Of a stretch of DNA of 64,000 nt, positions 35,175 through 42,685 are shown piece by piece. Every line of letters begins with the position of its first letter. Position 1 is the first letter of the stretch. The stretch comes from JBBRNH01 sp038230415 (GTDB lineage: Bacteria > Bacteroidota > Bacteroidia > Cytophagales > Spirosomataceae). The stretch covers positions 90,126-154,125 of the forward strand of contig JBBRNH010000002.1 of the NCBI GenBank assembly GCA_038230415.1, read 5' to 3'. A program made the position numbers and the translations under genes. Below the pieces are notes generated by a model. The model saw nothing but the letters and a program-made list of their open reading frames with translations. It did no database searches and was not told where the DNA came from.

Positions 35175-35831
35175 TTATTCCTGAATAGCGGCAAGGTCTT
35201 CGGCATCGGTTTCGGTCATCACGGGTTGCCAGTAGTCACGCGCCCACTGCCTGCGGGCGGCTAATTGGCCGGTCGAGTCGCCTGTCCAATAGAGCAGGTC
35301 TGTCAATAACTGCCGGTAATTGACGGGGATGGGCGTTTTAGCCGATGCGACGCGCTGAATGAATCCGCGCAGGGGTATAGCCAAGTTATCCCGGTCGGTA
35401 TCGAGCAGCGCGATAAACCGCTTGTCTAAACTTTCTTCACCCGCACCGAGCTGTGTCCGCAGCCGACGGAGTGATTCGCCAAACGAGCGTCGGCTATAGG
35501 TCCGTTTTGTGTCCCCTGCTTTCACCGCTTTTGTTTCAGTCTCTTCATCGCTGAATGCCGGAAGCCGGTGACCCCCGTTGGGCGTAGTAAATCGCTGGGC
35601 GTTCAGGGCGTAGAGCGTGGCGACAAGCCGGTAGGCATCGAACGCCCAACCATCTTTCTCCGGTAATAGTGACCCCAAAATCCAGATAGACCGGGTATCG
35701 CTCAGAGGGTCGGCGGCAGCCCGGCGGAGTTCGGCCAAGTTGGCGCGGCCATTGGGACTTCGTTGGGGGTTGCCCTGGTTGTCCAGAAACTGGACAAATT
35801 GTCGGATACTGTCTTTGTCGTAAGGGTTCAT
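35175..35831 (-). CDS. cse2: Cse2, small Cascade subunit
   Basis: 218 residues, larger than the 160 of E. coli Cse2. All-helical pattern, with LAELRRAAADPLSDTRS and SFGESLRRLRTQLGAGEESL typical of the family. It binds the displaced non-target strand in the Cascade-DNA complex. Overlaps cse1 by 4 bp. Confidence 0.88.
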   Translation of the reverse strand: MNPYDKDSIRQFVQFLDNQGNPQRSPNGRANLAELRRAAADPLSDTRSIWILGSLLPEKDGWAFDAYRLVATLYALNAQRFTTPNGGHRLPAFSDEETETKAVKAGDTKRTYSRRSFGESLRRLRTQLGAGEESLDKRFIALLDTDRDNLAIPLRGFIQRVASAKTPIPVNYRQLLTDLLYWTGDSTGQLAARRQWARDYWQPVMTETDAEDLAAIQE

Positions 35832-37384
35832 ACGGTCTCAGGTTTACGGGATTTTGGGTAGAGTGTACCGATGCGAAGCACTACTTCGGCTTCGGCGAAG
35901 GCCCGCCAGGCCGTATCGCTTAGCTGGTAGTGTTTCAGCACTCCTTCCAGCGCGTTGTGGGCGGTTTCCCGGACAAAAGCCCGCCATCGCTCACGAACCT
36001 CGCCGAGGTCATTGATGGGGACAGTGGCAACCTGAGCCAGAAACGGATTGAATTGATGACCCAGTATGGGCCAGTACCGGCCATCGGTGTCGAGGGCCTG
36101 CACGAAGGCATCACGGTCGCCCCGTTCCACATCACTCAGCCGCACCCCCCAGGGTTTATTGAGCCGGGCGCGGCAGGCAAAGGCACGAGTTGCTTCCCGG
36201 AGTCGAAGATCTCGAATGCGCTTTGCGTAATTAATTAGCTTGTCAAGTGTGTCCCAGCGATCAGAATTAGTCAGAATATCAGGATAGATGGATACCCGCT
36301 CGTGCCGCCACAGTTCTACTTTAGCCTGATCGTTGACCATCCCGAACACATCTGCCGAAAAAGCGGCTGTCTTATTCAATCCGAGGTCATCGATGTGGCC
36401 CGAAAGCCACTCGAAGGTGCGGGGTGCGTGACCCGCTTCTCCTTTCTTTTCTACCGTCATCATGTAGGCCGCGCTGTCTTGCCACAGCGCATGGCTGGTG
36501 CTGAACCGGAGTGGATACGGCCCTTCTTTGCCCGACTTGTATGCGGCATGAGGGTCATGAAACAGGAGTTTATCAATCTTGCTGCCCTGGTTGTAGCGCA
36601 CCCCAACCACCTGACCGCTACTGTCGGGAACGAGTTGCAACCGTCGGCTCTGGAACGTAAACAGGTCGCGGATGCCACCCACGTCGCGCTTTTGGGCAAC
36701 GGGCGGCCTGTCACTCTCCCAGGTCGGGTTGTCTTTCGTGGTGTTGCCCCATACATCGCTATCCGGGGCAAGGTTCAGCAGCAGGGCGTTAAACAACGAT
36801 GGTCTTGAATCAACTAAACCCCGGAGCCAGAAATAGGCCCCGCCCACCAACGGCGCGTGTGATAAATTGAACGGTTGGGCCACGCCCCCACCCAACGCGG
36901 CTGCCTGCGTGCAGACAATGGCGCGGGCCGCTTCGGCTAAGGTCAGAGGTTGCAACACGCTGTCGAGATCATGGCTGAACAACACGGCATTGTTGCCACT
37001 GGCAGCCGCATGGAGCATCCGGGTGACGGGTGATATTTCTTTGGCATCCGTTGCCGGGTGACCGTAAAAGGGCCGGGTTGGAGACAGTAAGTCGAAGTTG
37101 TCGGCCTGTCTTTTTAAATATACCTCGCAGCGTCCGGCATCGAATTGACCCTTTTGCCAGTGGTCAAACCAATCCGATTCCCCGGCCAGTTCGGGGAAAA
37201 CAGCCGCTGTCAGTGCGGCCAGGAGCCGATTGAGGGCAATCGTTTCGAGCGGATTGTCGGTTGCCAGCTCCTCAATTTCGTGCGCCCTCACCAGGGCATC
37301 ACGCAGGCTCACTGCATTGGGCGGGTCTCCCCCGCGCCACCGCACAGGTAGCCAGGGTTCGGTTAAGAGGTTGTAGGAAGTCAT
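35828..37384 (-). CDS. cse1: Cse1/Cas8e, large Cascade subunit that reads the PAM
   Basis: 518 residues from MTSYNLLTEPWLPVRW; the longer frame to 37672 is antisense shadow within cas3. The N-terminus LLTEPWLPVRWRGG and SLRDALVRAHEIEELATDNP are characteristic. The ATG overlaps the cas3 stop (ATGA), as does its own 3' end with cse2. It recognises the PAM and starts target unwinding, then recruits Cas3. Confidence 0.92.
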   Translation of the reverse strand: MTSYNLLTEPWLPVRWRGGDPPNAVSLRDALVRAHEIEELATDNPLETIALNRLLAALTAAVFPELAGESDWFDHWQKGQFDAGRCEVYLKRQADNFDLLSPTRPFYGHPATDAKEISPVTRMLHAAASGNNAVLFSHDLDSVLQPLTLAEAARAIVCTQAAALGGGVAQPFNLSHAPLVGGAYFWLRGLVDSRPSLFNALLLNLAPDSDVWGNTTKDNPTWESDRPPVAQKRDVGGIRDLFTFQSRRLQLVPDSSGQVVGVRYNQGSKIDKLLFHDPHAAYKSGKEGPYPLRFSTSHALWQDSAAYMMTVEKKGEAGHAPRTFEWLSGHIDDLGLNKTAAFSADVFGMVNDQAKVELWRHERVSIYPDILTNSDRWDTLDKLINYAKRIRDLRLREATRAFACRARLNKPWGVRLSDVERGDRDAFVQALDTDGRYWPILGHQFNPFLAQVATVPINDLGEVRERWRAFVRETAHNALEGVLKHYQLSDTAWRAFAEAEVVLRIGTLYPKSRKPETV

Positions 37385-40203
37385 ACTGATTGTTTGGTAT
37401 AAAGCAATCCTAATCGGGTGTTCAGCATGAGCCGGGTGCTGCCAACTACTGCCGAGGCATCGGTTAGCTCGATGAGATGAAACCGTTTCAGCACCCGGTG
37501 TTTGTCCTGTACTGCCGCCCATTCCGGGTTTTCCAATTTCCACAAGGCCGATACAAGGCCCGCATTGCTGATCCGAACGGCGGCACCGAACAGCGCACGT
37601 AACGTATCGGGGTGGAGTTTTTTCGGAGCAGGACGAGCCAGTACCATTTCCCCACCGGGTTCGATGCTCCATCCGTTTACCGTTCGGTGCAGAAGCAGCA
37701 CTTCGGCATTGATTCCGTCGGGGTTGCGGGTTAGGGCGCGGAGGTGTTCGGGCAGCGTTCCCTGACCTTCTTCATCTTCCTCGGCCAATTCGGGCTTGTC
37801 AAATACGAAAAGCGATTTGAGTTTTTTGGGTTGTGGCACCAGCCGCGCCGTAGCATCGGCCATTTGTCGGCTGTCCTGCTTCAGCCACTCTGCAAAGCGT
37901 TGTTGATACTGCGCCTGAACGTCAGCATTCAACCCGTCCGGCACCCGCCCGGCATCGCCATACACGGATTCGATCAGGGTGCGATAGCCCGGCCCCGATT
38001 CGTTGCCGAGGGGTAAAGACCAGCCACCCACCTGACGGAGCATGGCCCAGGTTTTCCAGAGCAGGGCGGTCTCGTAGATTTTGCCCCCGCCCGAAATCTC
38101 GGCCACGTCGGGCAGTTGCCCCGGTTCGGCTTCGGCACAGGCGATGTACAACGCGGGTTCGGTGAAGCCTTTGGGACGATGTCCGCGTTTGTGCCGGTGA
38201 AGCCGCCCGGCGCGTTGCAGCAACAGATCAACCGGGGCCAGATCGGTGATTTGAGCGTCAACGTCGAGGTCTAAACTTTGCTCGATCACCTGCGTACCTA
38301 CCAATAATCCGGGTCGGTTGGGGCGTTTGGGACCGAAGCGGGCGCGGGCCGCTTTTTCGCGATCCTGCCGCCAGGCCTGGGGCATCCGGGCATGAAGCAG
38401 CATCCGGTCTTCTACCGGCAACACGTCGTCCGTATCCAGCAACCGAAATACGTCCTGCGCCCGTTGTACGGTGTTGCAGACGACCATGACGGTTGCCCCA
38501 TCTGCCAATAATTTCCGGGCAGTGGCAGCCATGGTCTCCACCTCGGCTCCGCACCAGCGAAACGTCAGGCGTTGGCCCCGGCCCGGAGCAGGTGAGAAGG
38601 GATGGGTAGTGGCAACATCAGCGGCTGCGTGCCAGACCACCGGGTAGGGGGCTGGTTGGCTGGCATCGTCGGCGGGGGTGGTACTGTTCCAGGCTTCGAG
38701 CATCCGTTGCCGCGCTTCGCCGGGCAGTGTGGCCGACAAGACGACTACATTCACATTCAACGCCCGCAGCCAACGCAGCAACTGCCCGAATACGGCGTTC
38801 ATGTAGGCATCGTAGGCGTGAACTTCATCGAAAATAACCGTCTTTCCACAGAGCGCGAACAGCCTCAGAAAGAAGTGTTTGGCGTAGAGAACGCCGAGGA
38901 AAAGCTGATCAACGGTTCCCACGCCATACGGTACGAGCAAGGCCCGTTTCTTGGGCATGAACCAGCCCAGCACCCGGTCGCCGGGTGGGTTTGTCCTGTT
39001 TTTTGGGTCGTCATCATCGTCTATGCGGGCGGTGGCTTCGGCAATGGTCAGCAGCGACACAGCATCATCGTGGAGTAAATCGTTGCCATGCACGAGCCGC
39101 AAGGCTGCCGTTTCGCCGACATGGGCGGCTTTCAGGTTTTTGGCATCACCCGCAATGAATGTTTTCAGGCGGGGAAACAGGCCGTCGGAGGTTGATTGGG
39201 AGGGCATCGCCACGTATAAACCCCCTCCGTGCCGGGCGGTGAGGTAAAACCCGGCTTCGGTTTTGCCCTCGCCGGTGGGGGCTTCAACAATTATCAGGTT
39301 GGGCTGGCTGGGGTGCAGGGGCAGCATGGCCGTAATTTCCTGCAAAGGCCGGGGAGCATTGCCAAAATGGTCGGCGAACGGGAGCGCGCGGAGGTTGGCC
39401 CGCTGGTTCAGGCCCGCCTGCACGAAGGCGCGTTTGGCTCCTTCGCGGCTGTTAGCCACGTAAGCATGAAGGTCATCTTCGGCCCGGACGCTCAGGTCAT
39501 AACAGCGTTGCATCGAGCCTAACCAGTCGGCCAAGGTGGCCCAGCCCGCAAAAGCCATCAACCAGTCGGGCCAGGGATTTTGCAGGGCGTTCAACGTTGG
39601 AAACTGATTGGTGGGCGGCAACGGCACGCCCCAGGCCATAAATACGGCCTCGGTCAGGTCGTGTTGCGCCTGTTTCCAGACAGCATCGCCCAATGCCCCT
39701 TCTGATCGTTCTGATTCGGCAACGCTCTCCCAGACTTCGCTTTTGCAGAGTTTGCCGTGATGAATGCCCACAAACGCGGCCAGCGCATGAAGCAGCGTTT
39801 TTCCGTTGAACTGCTTATGGTTTAGCCATCGTTGGGCAATGGCAATGGAAGCATGGCCGTGATGGAGCCGGTTGGCATTCGGGTGAAACACAAACCCCGC
39901 CGATTCGAGCCGTTGTTTGATTCCGTCGGGAATGCCGGGGATGCCCTGGAAACTGGGGATACCCTTGCCGAGGTCGTGCAGGCCGATCCAGACACTGAGA
40001 AACTGACCGGCTTCGACTTTACTCAGGCCAATACCATTGGCAATAGTCTGTTTCAGGGATGGTGGCAAAAACTCCTCCCACAGCACAAGGGCAGCATTCC
40101 CCACGTCGATCAGATGCGCCCAGAGAGGGTGAGTCCAGTCGTCGGCGAGACCGTCTACTTTTTCGCGGTTGGTTTTGGCCCAGAAGAGCCGCCAGGTTTC
40201 CAT
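37381..40203 (-). CDS. cas3: Cas3, HD nuclease-helicase fusion (type I-E)
   Basis: 940 residues. The HD nuclease domain occupies about the first 270 residues (THPLWAHLIDVG, IGLHDLGKGIPSFQ). The helicase Walker A (VEAPTGEGKTEAGFYL) is near residue 310, the DExH box as FDEVHAYDAY near 460, motif III LSATLPGE, and motif VI LLLQRAGRLHRH near 650. A C-terminal Cas3 domain follows. Role: processive degradation of targeted DNA. First cas gene after the WYL regulator, translationally coupled to cse1. Confidence 0.95.
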   Translation of the reverse strand: METWRLFWAKTNREKVDGLADDWTHPLWAHLIDVGNAALVLWEEFLPPSLKQTIANGIGLSKVEAGQFLSVWIGLHDLGKGIPSFQGIPGIPDGIKQRLESAGFVFHPNANRLHHGHASIAIAQRWLNHKQFNGKTLLHALAAFVGIHHGKLCKSEVWESVAESERSEGALGDAVWKQAQHDLTEAVFMAWGVPLPPTNQFPTLNALQNPWPDWLMAFAGWATLADWLGSMQRCYDLSVRAEDDLHAYVANSREGAKRAFVQAGLNQRANLRALPFADHFGNAPRPLQEITAMLPLHPSQPNLIIVEAPTGEGKTEAGFYLTARHGGGLYVAMPSQSTSDGLFPRLKTFIAGDAKNLKAAHVGETAALRLVHGNDLLHDDAVSLLTIAEATARIDDDDDPKNRTNPPGDRVLGWFMPKKRALLVPYGVGTVDQLFLGVLYAKHFFLRLFALCGKTVIFDEVHAYDAYMNAVFGQLLRWLRALNVNVVVLSATLPGEARQRMLEAWNSTTPADDASQPAPYPVVWHAAADVATTHPFSPAPGRGQRLTFRWCGAEVETMAATARKLLADGATVMVVCNTVQRAQDVFRLLDTDDVLPVEDRMLLHARMPQAWRQDREKAARARFGPKRPNRPGLLVGTQVIEQSLDLDVDAQITDLAPVDLLLQRAGRLHRHKRGHRPKGFTEPALYIACAEAEPGQLPDVAEISGGGKIYETALLWKTWAMLRQVGGWSLPLGNESGPGYRTLIESVYGDAGRVPDGLNADVQAQYQQRFAEWLKQDSRQMADATARLVPQPKKLKSLFVFDKPELAEEDEEGQGTLPEHLRALTRNPDGINAEVLLLHRTVNGWSIEPGGEMVLARPAPKKLHPDTLRALFGAAVRISNAGLVSALWKLENPEWAAVQDKHRVLKRFHLIELTDASAVVGSTRLMLNTRLGLLYTKQSV

Positions 40204-40289
40204 GCGTTTTGGTTTTAGTGTTGATGGGGGAAAGGTAATGCACTGGCTTTGCGGGAGCGGACTTTGGGTGTCCGAAGCGGGACTGGCAA

Positions 40290-41303
40290 TCAGGCCAACG
40301 GGTTGGTGGGCTGGTAGCGTCTGACCAATTCATGGGCCTCCTGGAGTAGCCGTTCCCGGAGGGAGGCCGGTTCGAGAACGGTAATGCTCACGCCCCACCC
40401 CTGGCAGAATGAACGCATTTCCTCCAACCCTTCCAGTTCATACGAGACAATTAACCGCCCGTCGGGTTGCGCCGTTTCTATTTGCTGGGTGGGATGATAC
40501 TGCCGTTCACGAAAATGAATGGCTTTATCAGATTCGACCAACAGGCGAAGTTCTATGCATTCGCCTGATGTAATTGACCCTAAGGAAGCCCGGAAATGGT
40601 CTTCGGGTACAAAATCAGCCGGGATGGTGAAGAACGCGGTCTCGGCTCCATCGTCGCACGGAATCACCTCGCTGATTCGGGTGAGCGCAAACGTGGTGAC
40701 AGCCGCCCGTTTGTGGCAGTAGGCAACCAGCATCCAGGCGCGGGTTCGTTTGGCAAAAAAATAAGGATCAACTTTTCGGCCTACCGAGAGCCGGTTGTCT
40801 TTAGCGGTGAAATAGGTCATCCGCACGGATCGGCTTTCGTCCATAGCCGTTTCGAGGGTGCGGAAGCTGTCCATGGCAATGCGGTCGGCCACATTGTCGT
40901 CGAAATGCCATTCCTGCTGCGGCTCTTCAACATCAAACAGGTAGGTGACGGGGCGGGCGTGTTCGAGCAGTTTGTCAAAGGCCCGGTTTAATGCTTCAGC
41001 GTGGGGTGTGCCGATCAGCACTGACCGGCTGGCTTTGGCCGCTATTGCCAGGGCGCGCAGTTCGGCCGGCTCGAACCGCAGATCAGGTACGGCCACCTGC
41101 TGGTTTTCGGGAGCCAGGGCAAACACCTTGCGCCGGTTCTGCCAGCGTTCATGGACGGGCAGCCCCGACTGTTGCAACTGCCGGATAACGCGCCGGACCT
41201 GCCGTTCGCCAATCTTGAGCGTTGTTTGAATATCGCTCAATGAGAGAACGTGACCGGCATCGAGCAGATAGCGAAGGTGTTCGTCGGGCGTGTGTTTGGG
41301 CAT
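40290..41303 (-). CDS. WYL-domain transcription regulator linked to the cas genes
   Basis: 337 residues. An N-terminal winged HTH (LSLSDIQTTLKIGERQVRRVI), then the WYL domain (SRSVRMTYFTAKDNRLSVGRKV, DPYFFAKRTRAWMLVAYCHK) and a WCX-like C-terminal part. It lies 86 bp upstream of cas3 on the same strand and 134 bp from the divergent cas1, so it can act on both operons. WYL regulators commonly accompany CRISPR and other defence loci and may bind nucleic acid or nucleotide ligands. Confidence 0.9.
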   Translation of the reverse strand: MPKHTPDEHLRYLLDAGHVLSLSDIQTTLKIGERQVRRVIRQLQQSGLPVHERWQNRRKVFALAPENQQVAVPDLRFEPAELRALAIAAKASRSVLIGTPHAEALNRAFDKLLEHARPVTYLFDVEEPQQEWHFDDNVADRIAMDSFRTLETAMDESRSVRMTYFTAKDNRLSVGRKVDPYFFAKRTRAWMLVAYCHKRAAVTTFALTRISEVIPCDDGAETAFFTIPADFVPEDHFRASLGSITSGECIELRLLVESDKAIHFRERQYHPTQQIETAQPDGRLIVSYELEGLEEMRSFCQGWGVSITVLEPASLRERLLQEAHELVRRYQPTNPLA

Positions 41304-41437
41304 GGCTGGAAGCCGGTTTGGTCGCTATAAATCAGGATAGACTAATGAAACGCACCCAGAAGCAGTGGTCAGACAGCGAATGTCCGAACAGCACCAATGG
41401 CGGCAGTATGTTTCGCTGTAAATAAACCAATAACGCA

Positions 41438-42358
41438 ATGAAACACAAACACGCAATGCGGGATTTGCCTAAAATCCGCGACTCGGTCTCGTTTCTATAC
41501 GTCGAATACGGCCATCTGGAGCAATCAAAATCAGGGGTCGAATTTGTGAATAAACTGGGCCGCACACCCCTGCCCGCAGCCAGCCTGTCGTCGTTACTGT
41601 TGGGGCCGGGTACGACCGTTACCCACGCGGCTGTACGAACGCTGGCCGAAGCCGGGTGTTCGATGGTCTGGGTGGGCGAACGGGGTGTCCGCTGCTACGC
41701 TCACGGGATCGGTGAGACGCATAAAGGGTATAGGCTGATGCGGCAGGCGGAGTTGTCGGCTACGCCTGCGCTGCGGATGCAGGTTGTTGACCGGATGTAC
41801 CGGGCGCGGTTCGCTGATCCGTTGCCGGCGGGATTGAAACTGGAACAGATTCGGGGCAAAGAAGGTATCCGGGTGCGTCAGGCGTATGCCGATGCCGCCC
41901 GAAAGTTCGGGGTAGAGTGGACTGGTCGGAACTACAACCGCAGTACGTGGGCGGATGCTGATCCGCTGAACCGGGCGTTGTCATCGGCAAATGCCTGTTT
42001 GCACGGGTTGGTCCACGCGGCTTTGCTGTCGTCGGGTTATTCACCGGCTTTGGGCTTTATTCATCAGGGCAAGCAATTGTCGTTTGTCTATGATATTGCT
42101 GACCTCTACAAGATGCAAATCACGGTTCCGGTGGCTTTCTCGGTGGTTGCCGAAGGGTTGGCTCAGGTAGAAGGGCCGGTGCGGAAGCGGTGCCGCGATG
42201 CGTTCACGAATTTAAAACTGCTCCAGCGGATTGTTCCCGACGTAGATCGGCTGTTGCAGTTGGATACCGAGCCCGAAACCCCGGATGGATTTGATCCCGA
42301 TCTGGACCCGGCCCTGCCGACTCCGTGGTGGACTAACCCCAAAACAGACAAGCCATGA
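41438..42358 (+). CDS. cas1: Cas1e integrase, spacer acquisition
   Basis: 306 residues. Family features: RDSVSFLYVEYGHLEQ at the start, and catalytic positions around LSSANACLHGLV, LGFIHQGKQLSFVYDIADLYK (His and Asp). The C-terminal tail after LLQL is Pro/Asp-rich (PDGFDPDLDPALPTP), longer than in E. coli. It is on the plus strand, opposite to the interference genes. Overlaps cas2 by 4 bp. Confidence 0.95.
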   Translation: MKHKHAMRDLPKIRDSVSFLYVEYGHLEQSKSGVEFVNKLGRTPLPAASLSSLLLGPGTTVTHAAVRTLAEAGCSMVWVGERGVRCYAHGIGETHKGYRLMRQAELSATPALRMQVVDRMYRARFADPLPAGLKLEQIRGKEGIRVRQAYADAARKFGVEWTGRNYNRSTWADADPLNRALSSANACLHGLVHAALLSSGYSPALGFIHQGKQLSFVYDIADLYKMQITVPVAFSVVAEGLAQVEGPVRKRCRDAFTNLKLLQRIVPDVDRLLQLDTEPETPDGFDPDLDPALPTPWWTNPKTDKP

Positions 42359-42639
42359 CCGTGATTCTATTGGAGCGGGTGTCGCCTTCGCTGCGGGGCG
42401 ACCTGAGCCGCTGGTTAATCGAAATCCAGGCGGGGGTATTTGTAGGCCGGGTCAACGAGTTGGTTCGGGAAGCCCTGTGGGAGCGCGTTACGAACCGGGC
42501 GGATGACGGAACGGTGTTGATGGTCTGGCGAAGCCCCAATGAGCAGGGGTTCGATATGCGGGTTTGGCAAGCCAAGAGTTATATACCCATGAACATGGAC
42601 GGGATTTGGCTGATTCTTCGCCCGGCGGCAGACACATAG
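42355..42639 (+). CDS. cas2: Cas2e, spacer acquisition
   Basis: 94 residues, the normal I-E length. Starts MTVILLERVSPSLRGDLSRWL and includes IQAGVFVGRVNELVREALWERV, typical Cas2e (CasE/Ygbf-like). The stop is 46 bp before the first repeat, so array and adaptation genes are compactly linked. Confidence 0.95.
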   Translation: MTVILLERVSPSLRGDLSRWLIEIQAGVFVGRVNELVREALWERVTNRADDGTVLMVWRSPNEQGFDMRVWQAKSYIPMNMDGIWLILRPAADT

Positions 42640-42685
42640 AGGGGCGTTTTTGTAAAAAAGCGGCCTTTCCGTACATTCGGGCAGT
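42640..42685 (+). promoter_or_regulatory. Very short CRISPR leader with a Bacteroidota promoter
   Basis: TTTTTG at 42647-42652, a 19-bp spacer, then TACATTCG at 42672-42679, which differs from TAnnTTTG at one position. Transcription would begin near 42686, the first base of repeat 1. At 46 bp this leader is short against the usual 60 bp or more. No clear IHF site could be picked out. Confidence 0.6.

Noticed and set aside
35828..37672. Longer start for cse1 at 37672
   Set aside because: The first 96 residues lie antisense inside cas3; MTSYNLLTEPWL at 37384 is the family's normal N-terminus and overlaps the cas3 stop.
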